Shown here piece by piece: positions 44,665-53,402 of a stretch of 64,000 bases of DNA. Position numbers and translations under genes: made by a program. The first letter of the stretch is position 1. Each line of letters starts with the position of its first letter. The notes beneath the pieces are model-generated. The model saw only the letters and a program-made list of their open reading frames with translations, made no database searches and was not told where the DNA came from. The stretch is from Arcobacter sp. (GTDB lineage: Bacteria > Campylobacterota > Campylobacteria > Campylobacterales > Arcobacteraceae), in NCBI GenBank assembly GCA_002869535.1, contig PKUK01000008.1, forward strand, positions 478,351 through 542,350, written 5' to 3'.

Positions 44665-46738
44665 CTTTTTTGTCTTCTTTATCTTCTTTATTTTTAGACT
44701 CTTCTTCATTATCTAAAGGCTCATCATCTTTTTTATCATCAGAAGTAGTTGTACTATCAATATCTAATTCTATGTTATTTTCTATTTTTCCTGAATGTAA
44801 ATCTTCATCTTCAAAAACAACTCCACCATTTGCTTTGATAACTTCTCTTACTCTTTCACCTGAAATAACTTCCACTTCAAGTAATTCTTTAGTCATCTCT
44901 TCTATGGCATCACTATTGTCTCTTAAGGCTTGAAGAACCACTTCATATCTCTCATTTAACATAGATTTAATATGAGTATCAAGATCTTTTGCCATATTAT
45001 CAGAGAAATCTTTTTGTGTTTGTCCACCTAAGAATTGATTTGATCTTTTTTCTAAAACCATTAATCCAGCAATATCACTCATACCATAAATTGAAGCCAT
45101 AGATTTAACTATATCAGTTGCTCTTTCTAAATCGTTTCCAGCACCTGTACTAATCTCTTTTATAAATACTTCTTCTGCAGCACGTCCACCTAATAGCACA
45201 TCTACTTCAGCTATAAGTTCATGCTTTTGCATTAAGTATTTATTCTCTTCTGGATTATTTAAAGTATATCCTAAAGCTGCAAGTCCACGAGGTACAATAG
45301 ATACTTTATTTACTTTTTTAGCACCTTTAGTAATCTCTGCAATTAAGGCATGCCCAGATTCATGGTAAGCTACAATTTTTCTCTCTTTTGGAGAAATTCT
45401 TCTTGATTTTTTCTCTAATCCAGCAATTTGTCTCTCTACTGCTTCTTTAAAATCACTATATGTTACTTCTTCTTTTTTAGCACGTCCTGCTAATAGTGCT
45501 GCTTCATTAATAATGTTTGCTAAATCTGCCCCTGCTAAACCAGCTGTCATACGAGCTACTTCAACTAAGTCAACATCAGTTCCTACTTTTACACCTTTAA
45601 TGTGTACATTTAAAATCTCTTTTCTACCTTCAAAATCAGGTTTGTCAACTAAAACTTGTCTATCAAATCTTCCTGGTCTTAATAATGCAGGATCTAAAAC
45701 TTCTGGTCTATTTGTTGCAGCTAGTACAATAACAGGAGCTGATTCAGTTGCAAAACCATCCATTTCTGCTAAAAGTTGATTTAGAGTTTGTTCTCTCTCA
45801 TCATTTCCACCCATTGGGCCACCTGATGCTCTAGATTTACCAATAGCATCAATTTCGTCTATAAAAATAATTGCAGGTGCAACTTTTTTTGCTTGTTCAA
45901 ATAGATCTCTTACTCTTGAAGCCCCTACCCCAACAAACATCTCTATAAAAGCAGAACCTGAAACTGATAAGAACTCAACATCAGCTTCACCAGCAACTGC
46001 TTTTGCAAGTAGAGTTTTACCAGTACCTGGAGGTCCTACTAGTAAAACACCTTTTGGTATTTGTGCACAAAGTTTTACATATCTATCTGGGTCTTTTAGG
46101 AAATCAACAACTTCTTGAACTTCTTCTTTAGCCTCTTTATTTCCTGCCATATCTTCAAATTTTACATTTGGTTTTTCTGAGTTTATCATTTTTTTAGAAG
46201 ATCCAATTCCTAGGATTCCTCCACTTCCACCACCCATTGATTTTGACATTCTTTTTGCTAGGAACATCCAAATAGCAAAGAATATAAATATTGGTAAAAT
46301 CCAACCAAATAGAATATCAGCTAAAACATTCTCTTCATTAACTCCACCATAAGCTATTCCATTTTTTTCTAATGTAGGAATTAAAGTCTCATCAGGAACA
46401 ACTCTTCTTGCTGTATATGTAGTAATATCTGTCCCATTTGATTTTGATACGGCTTTAACGTTTGTATTACCAATACCAACATACTCAACTTTTCCACTAG
46501 TAATTAATTTATTCAAATCTGAATATGCAATATTTTTATGCTTAGTTTGTCCGTAAGCTTGAATATTTTGATTTGTAACATTTCCTTGGTTTTCAGGGAA
46601 AAGTGCTTTAAAAGCCATTATTGTAACAAGTGAAAATAAAACAAATACTAATAATGGATTATTATTAAAAAAATTATTGTTGTTATTGTTATTATTATTG
46701 TTGTTTTTATCTTGTTTATTTTTGTTTCTATTTCTCAA
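44657..46738 (-). CDS. ftsH: ATP-dependent zinc metalloprotease FtsH
   Basis: This 693-residue membrane AAA protease degrades misfolded or regulatory membrane proteins. The N-terminus carries a poly-asparagine tract (about 11-22), a first helix (about 30-45), a periplasmic domain and a second helix (about 146-163). The AAA module has Walker A GPPGTGKT and Walker B IIFIDEID. The zinc protease motif is HESGH and a third metal ligand lies further on. The acidic-lysine tail ([16 protein letters not shown]) is long. The gene overlaps psd-like downstream and lies two bases after prmA. Confidence 0.97.
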   Translation of the reverse strand: MRNRNKNKQDKNNNNNNNNNNNFFNNNPLLVFVLFSLVTIMAFKALFPENQGNVTNQNIQAYGQTKHKNIAYSDLNKLITSGKVEYVGIGNTNVKAVSKSNGTDITTYTARRVVPDETLIPTLEKNGIAYGGVNEENVLADILFGWILPIFIFFAIWMFLAKRMSKSMGGGSGGILGIGSSKKMINSEKPNVKFEDMAGNKEAKEEVQEVVDFLKDPDRYVKLCAQIPKGVLLVGPPGTGKTLLAKAVAGEADVEFLSVSGSAFIEMFVGVGASRVRDLFEQAKKVAPAIIFIDEIDAIGKSRASGGPMGGNDEREQTLNQLLAEMDGFATESAPVIVLAATNRPEVLDPALLRPGRFDRQVLVDKPDFEGRKEILNVHIKGVKVGTDVDLVEVARMTAGLAGADLANIINEAALLAGRAKKEEVTYSDFKEAVERQIAGLEKKSRRISPKERKIVAYHESGHALIAEITKGAKKVNKVSIVPRGLAALGYTLNNPEENKYLMQKHELIAEVDVLLGGRAAEEVFIKEISTGAGNDLERATDIVKSMASIYGMSDIAGLMVLEKRSNQFLGGQTQKDFSDNMAKDLDTHIKSMLNERYEVVLQALRDNSDAIEEMTKELLEVEVISGERVREVIKANGGVVFEDEDLHSGKIENNIELDIDSTTTSDDKKDDEPLDNEEESKNKEDKEDKKDD

Positions 46739-46739
46739 T

Positions 46740-47552
46740 CTAAACTCCTTTTTTTAATACCAAGGTAACCCAGTCATTTTTTTGAATTACCTCAATTTTT
46801 TCTAAATCTTCAAATTTTTTCAAAACTCTATTTAAATGCTTATCTAATATACCTGATAATACCAATGTAGCACCATCTTTTAAGCATTTTTTTAACTCTT
46901 TTGCAATCATTACTAAAACATCTGCAACAATATTCGCAATTACAAAATCATACTCTTTGTTGGACTTTGAAGCACTTCCAACCCAAGCGTTATTATACTT
47001 AGTATTATTTAATACAAAGTTTGATTTTGAACTATCTATGCAAACTTCATCAGTATCACAAATATCAACTTTAGCCCCTAATTTAGCTGCTGCAATTGAT
47101 AAAATTCCACTTCCACAACCAACATCAACTACTTCATCTTCACTTTTAATATATTTTGAAATAGCTTCTAAACAGCTATTTGTTGTTTCATGGTGACCTG
47201 AACCAAAAGATAGTGCTGGATTTATAATGATATCAATTTTACCATCTTTTTCTTCAACCCATGATGGTCTTACAAAAAATTTTCCAACTTCAATTGCTTT
47301 TACAGATTCTTGATACTTTTTTATCCAATCTTCATTTCTTTTTTTTACTAAAGTTGTTTCACACTTTATTCCTAAAGCTTTTGCGAATTCTAAAATACCA
47401 AACTCTACATCTTCAAGGTTTTCTTCACTTCTTGAGATAAGTCTATTTTCCTCAATTTCAACTGCACCTTGAGTTAGTTGCTCCAATAATTCTAAGAACA
47501 AATCTTGTGAACTTTTTGTATTTATAGTTAATTCGTAATAATATTCTTCCAA
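46740..47552 (-). CDS. prmA: Ribosomal protein L11 methyltransferase
   Basis: This 270-residue enzyme methylates ribosomal protein L11 using S-adenosylmethionine. The N-terminal substrate-binding region is followed by FGSGHHETTNSCLEA (about 118-132) and the SAM motif VVDVGCGSGILSIAAAKLGA (about 142-161). The catalytic NIVADVL is at about 206-212. It stands two bases before ftsH on the same strand. The prmA-ftsH-psd-like order is a known Campylobacterota arrangement. Confidence 0.94.
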   Translation of the reverse strand: MEEYYYELTINTKSSQDLFLELLEQLTQGAVEIEENRLISRSEENLEDVEFGILEFAKALGIKCETTLVKKRNEDWIKKYQESVKAIEVGKFFVRPSWVEEKDGKIDIIINPALSFGSGHHETTNSCLEAISKYIKSEDEVVDVGCGSGILSIAAAKLGAKVDICDTDEVCIDSSKSNFVLNNTKYNNAWVGSASKSNKEYDFVIANIVADVLVMIAKELKKCLKDGATLVLSGILDKHLNRVLKKFEDLEKIEVIQKNDWVTLVLKKGV

Positions 47553-47590
47553 ATTTTGTCCTTATAAATTCTATTTTATAGATTTATTTA

Positions 47591-48541
47591 TTAATTTTGT
47601 AAAGTGTTAGAGGTAAAAAAACTTTCAATAATATCTCTCATAATATCTGCATCTTTAACAGTATTAATAATATCTCTAAACTCTGCAGCTCCTGCATAAC
47701 CTTTAGAATAAGAGTGAAGTAGTTTTCTAAACATAACAGCGCCATGTATTCCATGAAACTTTAATACTTCATCATAATGCTCTAAAATTATTGCTTTTTT
47801 TATATCTTCACTTATATCTTCAACCCCATGTTTTAGTTGATAAAAAACCCATGGTTTTCCAATAGCTCCACGACCTATCATAACCCCATCAGCTTTTGTA
47901 TGTGCTAAAACCTCTTTTGCTTTAGCATAATCTTTAATATCTCCATTTGCAATAACAGGAATAGAGACTGCTTCTTTAATAGCTTTAATTGCATCATAAT
48001 CAACAGGAGCTTTATATTTTCCAGCTCTTGTTCTTCCATGCACTGAGATAAAGTCTACTCCGCAAGCTTCGACAGCTTTTGCAATATCAACTGGAATTTT
48101 CTCATTTACACCAATTCGCACTTTTGCACTAGTGTAAATTTTTTTATTATATTTTTTTACTGTACTTAAAATCTCTTCAAGTTTTTTTAGGTCACCTAAT
48201 AAGTTTGAACCACTTCCATGATTAAAAACCTTAGGGGCTGGGCAACCACAATTTAAATCAATACCATCAATGCCTTCAATATCATTTAGTATCTCAACTG
48301 CATCACGAACTAACTCTGCTTTATTTCCAGCTATTTGCACAAAATATGGATCTTCTGATGGAGATTTTTCTATCATTTTATAAGTTTTTTTAGAGTTGTA
48401 AACAAGAGCATTTGACGAAATCATTTCAGAAATTGTCAAATCTGCACCAAATTTTTTTACAACTGCACGAAAAGGTAAGTCTGTATATCCAGCAAGGGGA
48501 GCCAACACCATTAAGGGTTGGCTAAAATCAAGTTTATTCAT
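47591..48541 (-). CDS. dus: tRNA-dihydrouridine synthase
   Basis: This 316-residue flavoenzyme reduces uridine to dihydrouridine in tRNA. It has LAPLAGYTDLPFR (about 13-25), DLNCGCPAPKVF with the catalytic cysteine (about 95-107), the FMN-contact VHGRTR and the phosphate loop PVIANGDI. The form is DusB-like. It sits one base after the membrane-protein gene. The next genes upstream are dksA-like, rlmH and accD, matching a C. jejuni block as I recall it. Confidence 0.94.
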   Translation of the reverse strand: MNKLDFSQPLMVLAPLAGYTDLPFRAVVKKFGADLTISEMISSNALVYNSKKTYKMIEKSPSEDPYFVQIAGNKAELVRDAVEILNDIEGIDGIDLNCGCPAPKVFNHGSGSNLLGDLKKLEEILSTVKKYNKKIYTSAKVRIGVNEKIPVDIAKAVEACGVDFISVHGRTRAGKYKAPVDYDAIKAIKEAVSIPVIANGDIKDYAKAKEVLAHTKADGVMIGRGAIGKPWVFYQLKHGVEDISEDIKKAIILEHYDEVLKFHGIHGAVMFRKLLHSYSKGYAGAAEFRDIINTVKDADIMRDIIESFFTSNTLQN

Positions 48542-48542
48542 T

Positions 48543-49559
48543 TTATTTGTTATAACAAAGTTTCTCTAAAGTGTAATATTTACCTGAGTCTTTTAAATCT
48601 AAAATAGCTCTATATGGTTGATATTCTTCATCTGTATAATTTGTTAAAATCTCTCTTGCTTTATCAATCATTTCATATTCAAATAGAATCACTAAATATG
48701 CATCAACTGCTAATTCATTTTCATTTGAAATTGTTTCAAACATTCTAATAAGTTCATCTGGTTTAACAGATTTTTTATAAAGTTTTGCAAATGTTAAATA
48801 ATCTTCTTTATTAAACTCTACATCTTTTGTATATTTGATAATGGCATCATGTTCTAAAGCAAAGTCTGAATTTTCAGAATCTTTTTTCATAAGCTCTAAA
48901 ACCATCTCTTTATCAAGTTTTAAACCATCAAGTAACTTCTTAATAGTAGTCATACTTTTATTCTCTACTACATTAGTAAATGCAGCTTTTACAACTTCTC
49001 TTGAAAAATCTTTTGATTTCTTTAAAATATCAATTGAATAGTCCACATCAACTTTTACTCTATTTAAAAGATTTTTTTGTGCAATTTCACCATTTTTATT
49101 AAACTTAAAAGATTTATCACTTACATATTCGCCAGAATTTATTTTAATGATATTGTTTACAATATTTTTAATATCACTATTTGAAGAATCAAAATTATCT
49201 GTTTTTGGAGATAATTTCATTTGTTCTAAAATATCTGCTAACTCTTTTAAAGATTTTTGTTTAAACTTTTTATTAGAGTTATTTTCAAGTAAGATATCTT
49301 TTAGAAATTCAATTATATTTTCTTCGTCTTTTTTTATAGCACTAGTTTGTAAGTAATTTTTGAAACCATAAAAAAGAATATGTAATATAGTTACTAAAAA
49401 TAGTACAGCAGTAGGCAATATAATCCAAACTGCAATTGGTAAATCAATTGCATAATCTAAAATATTAACTGTGTAATTAGCTGTTTGCATACTAAAAACA
49501 AAAATATAAACTGCAATAATTAACAACAATGAAAAAGCGACATATTTTTTAAGTCCCAT
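48543..49559 (-). CDS. Conserved Campylobacterota membrane protein of unknown function
   Basis: This 338-residue protein has two membrane helices at the N-terminus (about 6-22 and 40-65), then a long, charged cytoplasmic region (about 75-338) rich in lysine, glutamate and asparagine with helical repeats. I see no known catalytic motif. Its place between dus and dksA-like, on the same strand with gaps of 1 and 16 bases, recalls the conserved unknown gene found there in C. jejuni. It may be a scaffold or regulatory protein. The C-terminal part could be a TPR-like helical array (ENELAVDAYLVILFEYEMI). Confidence 0.8.
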   Translation of the reverse strand: MGLKKYVAFSLLLIIAVYIFVFSMQTANYTVNILDYAIDLPIAVWIILPTAVLFLVTILHILFYGFKNYLQTSAIKKDEENIIEFLKDILLENNSNKKFKQKSLKELADILEQMKLSPKTDNFDSSNSDIKNIVNNIIKINSGEYVSDKSFKFNKNGEIAQKNLLNRVKVDVDYSIDILKKSKDFSREVVKAAFTNVVENKSMTTIKKLLDGLKLDKEMVLELMKKDSENSDFALEHDAIIKYTKDVEFNKEDYLTFAKLYKKSVKPDELIRMFETISNENELAVDAYLVILFEYEMIDKAREILTNYTDEEYQPYRAILDLKDSGKYYTLEKLCYNK

Positions 49560-49575
49560 AAATTATCCTTTAGAT

Positions 49576-49932
49576 TTAGTTATTCTCACTCTCATAAATC
49601 TCTCTACAAGGTGTACAAAATTTCGCAAATGGTTTTGCTCTTAATCTTCCAATTGCAATTGATTCATCGCACATTTCACAAATACCATATGTTTTGTTAT
49701 CTATTCTTTTAATCGCATCTTCAATCTCTTTTAACTCTTTTGATTGTTGATTGGCGATTATCCCTTCTTTAAATGAATCACTTGAAACTTCAGCATAATC
49801 ATAATAATCATTACACTCTGAATTTTTAAGAGAATCAATACTCTCTCTACTTCCTTGAATATTCTTTTCTATTAATTCTTTTCTTTGCGCTAAAATAATC
49901 TTTAGCTCTTCAATTTGCTTTGAATTTGCCAC
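49576..49932 (-). CDS. dksA: DksA/TraR-family zinc-finger protein
   Basis: This 118-residue protein has an N-terminal coiled-coil region (about 1-70), with DYYDYAEVSSDSFKEG near the coil tip, and a zinc finger with CEMC and CTPC (about 87-111). DksA-family proteins bind the RNA polymerase secondary channel and, with ppGpp, change rRNA and amino-acid promoters. It is shorter than the 151-residue E. coli DksA but typical of Campylobacterota. It is in an operon with rlmH upstream. Confidence 0.9.
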   Translation of the reverse strand: MANSKQIEELKIILAQRKELIEKNIQGSRESIDSLKNSECNDYYDYAEVSSDSFKEGIIANQQSKELKEIEDAIKRIDNKTYGICEMCDESIAIGRLRAKPFAKFCTPCREIYESENN

Positions 49933-49981
49933 ATTAAACCTTTTTCTAAAAATTTTGACATTATACTGAAAAATATCTAAA

Positions 49982-50443
49982 TTATTTATGATAAGGATGA
50001 TTATTAATTATACACAAACCTCTAAATATCTGCTCACATAAAACAAGATTCGCTATTTTATGAGCCATTGTAAGCTCACTTAAGCTAATTTTTTTATCAC
50101 ATTTTTGTAAAAATTCTGTTTCAAATCCATAAGCACCACCAATAAAAAAATTAATAGTTCCATTACTTTGTAATAGTTTTGCAAATTCAAAGCTATCTAT
50201 TTTTTTCCCAAGTACATCTAAAGCAATATTATACCCACTATTTAAAAAAGGTTCAAAAACTTCGCTATAAGATTTTTTTGCTTCTATATCTGATATGGTT
50301 TGAGCTTTTGCAATTTTTTTATTAAATAAATTATAAATCTCAACTTTTGAATATTTTGAAGACATTTTAATAAAATCTTCAATAATTTTATTGAATTCAT
50401 CATTAGAAGATTTTGCAATTTGATAAATATTTATTTTATTCAT
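49982..50443 (-). CDS. rlmH: 23S rRNA (pseudouridine1915-N3) methyltransferase
   Basis: This 153-residue SPOUT methyltransferase modifies helix 69 of 23S rRNA. The glycine-rich SAM-knot motif FFIGGAYGF (about 102-110) and the C-terminal LSELTMAHKIANLVLCEQIFR-like region are present; the latter matches the RlmH end HxLxRxxLxEQxYR in form. The start overlaps the 3' end of the thiE-like gene by eight bases. It is typical in length. Confidence 0.92.
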   Translation of the reverse strand: MNKINIYQIAKSSNDEFNKIIEDFIKMSSKYSKVEIYNLFNKKIAKAQTISDIEAKKSYSEVFEPFLNSGYNIALDVLGKKIDSFEFAKLLQSNGTINFFIGGAYGFETEFLQKCDKKISLSELTMAHKIANLVLCEQIFRGLCIINNHPYHK

Positions 50444-51047
50444 ATAAACTACTTCCTACCACATTAAAGGAGATGTTTTTAATTTTCTCACCAATTTTTA
50501 CTCCACCAATTGCACAAACAGGATGATTAGATATTTTTGCTAAATATGAGATTTTATCACCTAGCATTACACTCACATCCTTTGTTATTGTAGCTCTATA
50601 TGCTCCTAAACCTATCATATCCAAATCTAAGCTGTTTGCTTCTAATATCTCTTTCTCATTGTGTGTTGAGAGTCCTAGAAGTTTATTTCCTATTTTTTTT
50701 CTTATTAGTTTTACTGCTAACTCTTTATTAGAATAAACCTGTTTAAAATCTTCTTGTCCTAAGTGTAAGCCATCACAGAACTCTACTAAATTAATCTCAT
50801 CATTAATAATAATTGGAATATTTGTTTTACTTTTCAAATATAAGAGATTTTCTTTTTTTGTTTCAATATTTGAAATCTTATCTCTATATTGAATTACTTT
50901 TGCATCAAGTTTAATACATAGTTCTAAAAATTGTTCAAAAGAGATATTTTTGTTTTTTAAAGTTTGAAAATCGCATAAAGCGTATAAGTTATTTGAAGAG
51001 GTTTTAGGATTAAAAGCTAAAACTTCTTCAAAACGGGTAAGATTCAT
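50436..51047 (-). CDS. thiE: Thiamine-phosphate synthase (ThiE-like)
   Basis: This 203-residue protein has a TIM-barrel phosphate-binding fold. Marks of ThiE are KVIQYRDK (about 51-58), PIIINDEINLVEFCDGLHLGQED (only its first part is a cited motif: IINDEI), GLSTHNEKE, and AIGGVKIGE near the end. ThiE joins the thiazole and pyrimidine halves to make thiamine phosphate. The last metal and phosphate contacts are less perfect than in model ThiE, so a TenI-like role without catalysis cannot be ruled out. Its start touches the accD stop, sharing one base, and it overlaps rlmH. Confidence 0.78.
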   Translation of the reverse strand: MNLTRFEEVLAFNPKTSSNNLYALCDFQTLKNKNISFEQFLELCIKLDAKVIQYRDKISNIETKKENLLYLKSKTNIPIIINDEINLVEFCDGLHLGQEDFKQVYSNKELAVKLIRKKIGNKLLGLSTHNEKEILEANSLDLDMIGLGAYRATITKDVSVMLGDKISYLAKISNHPVCAIGGVKIGEKIKNISFNVVGSSLYE

Positions 51048-51916
51048 TAACTAACTTGAATTGTATTACTTGAAAACATTGTTAATAAATCAGAAAGTGT
51101 CTTTTTCATATCTGCTCTATTAACAACCATATCAATTGAACCCTTTTCAAGTAAAAATTCTGCTCTTTGGAACCCTTCTGGAAGATCTGCTCCAATAGTT
51201 TGTTTAATAACTCTTTGACCTGCAAATCCAACTAGTGCACCTGGTTCTGCCATAACAATGTCACCTAAGAAAGCAAAAGAAGCAGAAACCCCTCCCATAG
51301 TAGGATCAGTAAGAACTGAAATATAAGGAAGTCCTGCTGAGTCAAGTTTTTTCAGAGCTGCTGAAGTTTTTGCCATTTGCATTAGGGCAAAAGTTGATTC
51401 TTGCATTCGTGCACCTCCAGAAGCTGAAACAATTATAACTCCTTGTTTCTTCTCTAGTGCTCTATTTACACATCTAACAATTTTTTCACCTTCAACAGAA
51501 CCTAAACTTCCACCCATAAAAGCGAAATCAAATATTGCCATTTGAACACCAATGCCATTTATTGTACATTCCCCACTTACAACAGAAGAGTTTCTTCCTG
51601 TTTTTTTAACAGCTTCGTCAACTCTTTTTTTATAAGATTTACTATCAACAAATTTTAAAGGATCATTTGGCATCAAGTCATTGTCATATTCAACAAAACT
51701 ATTTTCATCACAAATAATTTCTATTCTTCTTTTTGCCCCAATTCTCATATGAAAATTACATTTAGGACATATATTGTTTTGAGATTCTACCTCTTTAAAA
51801 AACATCAAAGAACTACACTCTGGACACTTTATCCAATGACTTGGAGCATCTTTTTTTGTAGGTTGTTCTTTTTTACTATCAAATTTTATTTTATTAAATA
51901 GATTCTTCAAATCCAT
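51047..51916 (-). CDS. accD: Acetyl-CoA carboxylase carboxyltransferase subunit beta
   Basis: This 289-residue subunit carries out transfer of the carboxyl group from biotin to acetyl-CoA, the first step of fatty-acid synthesis. The N-terminal zinc ribbon has CPEC and CPKC (about 33-57), followed by the crotonase-like fold with SASGGARMQES (about 164-174) and PTMGGVSASFAFLGD. It pairs with AccA, which is not in the window. It lies 18 bases after metK and may be in one transcript with it. Confidence 0.96.
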   Translation of the reverse strand: MDLKNLFNKIKFDSKKEQPTKKDAPSHWIKCPECSSLMFFKEVESQNNICPKCNFHMRIGAKRRIEIICDENSFVEYDNDLMPNDPLKFVDSKSYKKRVDEAVKKTGRNSSVVSGECTINGIGVQMAIFDFAFMGGSLGSVEGEKIVRCVNRALEKKQGVIIVSASGGARMQESTFALMQMAKTSAALKKLDSAGLPYISVLTDPTMGGVSASFAFLGDIVMAEPGALVGFAGQRVIKQTIGADLPEGFQRAEFLLEKGSIDMVVNRADMKKTLSDLLTMFSSNTIQVS

Positions 51917-51934
51917 AATATATCCTTTTAAAAA

Positions 51935-53152
51935 CTATTTTTTAAGACTTTTTAATTTATCCAACTCATCAAGTTGTTCCCAAGGGTAATCTTCTTGTCC
52001 AACTTGTCCTCGAGCTGCAACATCTGCATAAAGGAAAGTATCTGCACTTGGCTTATCTAGATTAAATTTCTTTGTAATCCAATTTGGTGTTAAAGAAAAG
52101 CTATCATGAACAAATGTAGATAAAATATCATCATTTAATCCATCAATACAAGTTCCACAAGTATCAACTGAAATTGATGTTGGTTTTGCAACTCCAATTG
52201 CATAAGATAATTGAACAATTGCTTTTTTTGCAATTCCAGATGCAACTATATGTTTTGCAATCCATCTTCCAGCATACAATCCACTTCTATCAACTTTTGT
52301 ATAATCTTTAGAAGATTGAGCTCCACCACCAATTGGTGCATATCCACCAAATGAATCAACTATTAGTTTTCTTCCTGTTAATCCTGAGTCATGTAAAGAA
52401 GAGTGAGATACATATTTTCCAGTTGGATTAATATGAATAATTGTTTTTTCTAAACAAAATAAATCTTCTGGTAAATTTGTCTCTTTGATTAATCCTAAGA
52501 TTAGTTCTCTTACTTTATCTATACTCATTGTAGATACACAAGGAGCTGAAACAACAACAGTGTGAATATGTTTTGGTAAACAATTCTCAAAATTCTCTTT
52601 TGTCTCATAATCAACTGTAACTTGTGTTTTAATATCTACACCTAAAACATCTGGATTTGCTAATGCGTAATCATAAACTTTTTCCATAAGCATTCTAGCA
52701 TATGTAATCGCACTTGGCATAAAGTTTGCAGTTTCACTATTTGCATAACCAAACATGATTCCTTGATCTCCAGCACCTGTTTCACCATCAACTTGATCAA
52801 CACCTTGGTTAATATCAGGAGATTGTCTATTTAATAAAACTTGTACATTTACATCATCAGGGTGTAAACACTCCTCTTTTGTAAAATGAGGATGACCGTT
52901 GTATCCTATTTTTGCTAAAGCATCAATTACTAAATCTTTGTAATCTTGCTCAGATAAATTTGTAGCTGAAGTAACTTCTCCACCAATAACAACATGTTTA
53001 CCTGCAACAAAAACTTCTGATGCAACTCTACTTTTGCTATCTCCAATAATTAATTTATCAACAATTGTATCTGCTATAATATCTGCACATTTATCAGGGT
53101 GTCCTGGACTTACTACTTCACTAGTAAATAAATATTCTGTTTTGTTTTCCAT
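51935..53152 (-). CDS. metK: S-adenosylmethionine synthetase
   Basis: This 405-residue enzyme makes SAM from methionine and ATP. Marks are SEVVSPGHPDKCAD (about 11-24), GAGDQGIMFGYA (about 126-137), and GGGAQSSKDYTKVDRSG, which has the P-loop-like GGGAQSSKD. The protein is a little longer than E. coli MetK. The start ATG at 53152 begins MENKTEYLF. The same bases TGGAAAAC recur five more times upstream (53157-53277), so the leader carries copies of the start region. An out-of-frame ATG at 53165 would code a 14-residue peptide overlapping the metK start. Confidence 0.96.
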   Translation of the reverse strand: MENKTEYLFTSEVVSPGHPDKCADIIADTIVDKLIIGDSKSRVASEVFVAGKHVVIGGEVTSATNLSEQDYKDLVIDALAKIGYNGHPHFTKEECLHPDDVNVQVLLNRQSPDINQGVDQVDGETGAGDQGIMFGYANSETANFMPSAITYARMLMEKVYDYALANPDVLGVDIKTQVTVDYETKENFENCLPKHIHTVVVSAPCVSTMSIDKVRELILGLIKETNLPEDLFCLEKTIIHINPTGKYVSHSSLHDSGLTGRKLIVDSFGGYAPIGGGAQSSKDYTKVDRSGLYAGRWIAKHIVASGIAKKAIVQLSYAIGVAKPTSISVDTCGTCIDGLNDDILSTFVHDSFSLTPNWITKKFNLDKPSADTFLYADVAARGQVGQEDYPWEQLDELDKLKSLKK

Positions 53153-53165
53153 TTTTGTTTTCCAT
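53121..53165 (-). other. Possible 14-codon leader frame overlapping the metK start
   Basis: ATG at 53165 on the minus strand has AAAGGA directly before it and is out of frame with metK. It reads MENKNGKQNRIFIY and stops at TAG 53123-53121, inside metK. It may affect translation of metK or may be chance from the repeat. It is shown only because its start is a copy of the metK start. Confidence 0.25.
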
Positions 53166-53277
53166 TCCTTTGTTTTCCAAAAGTTAAATTTGAGTTATTT
53201 AGAAATTCTTTTAAAAAGAATTTTCAAATTTTATCTTTATCGTTTTCCATTCTTTTGTTTTCCATTTTCGTTTTCCA
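53144..53277 (-). repeat. Six dispersed copies of TGGAAAAC in the metK leader
   Basis: The word GTTTTCCA (plus strand) occurs at 53144, 53157, 53172, 53242, 53257 and 53270. Steps are 13, 15, 70, 15 and 13 bases, so two triplets are arranged with mirrored spacing. Four of the six continue to an ATG on the minus strand (CCAT on plus), one of these being the metK start. Between the triplets are 60 bases with an inverted repeat of AAATTCTTTT/AAAAGAATTT type (about 53202-53224). Confidence 0.75.
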
Positions 53278-53402
53278 ACTAATTAAAGTTAAAATAAAAA
53301 ATAAAATTAAAAGCTTGAATACTTTTATAAAAAGTTATGAATTTTATCTAAAATTTACTTTTATAACTTTAAATTATTGATTAATTATTAATTTTAAGTA
53401 AC

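Noticed and set aside
53144-53277. CRISPR-like array in the metK leader
   Set aside because: The repeats are only eight bases, the spacers are 5 to 62 bases and low in complexity, and no cas gene is near.
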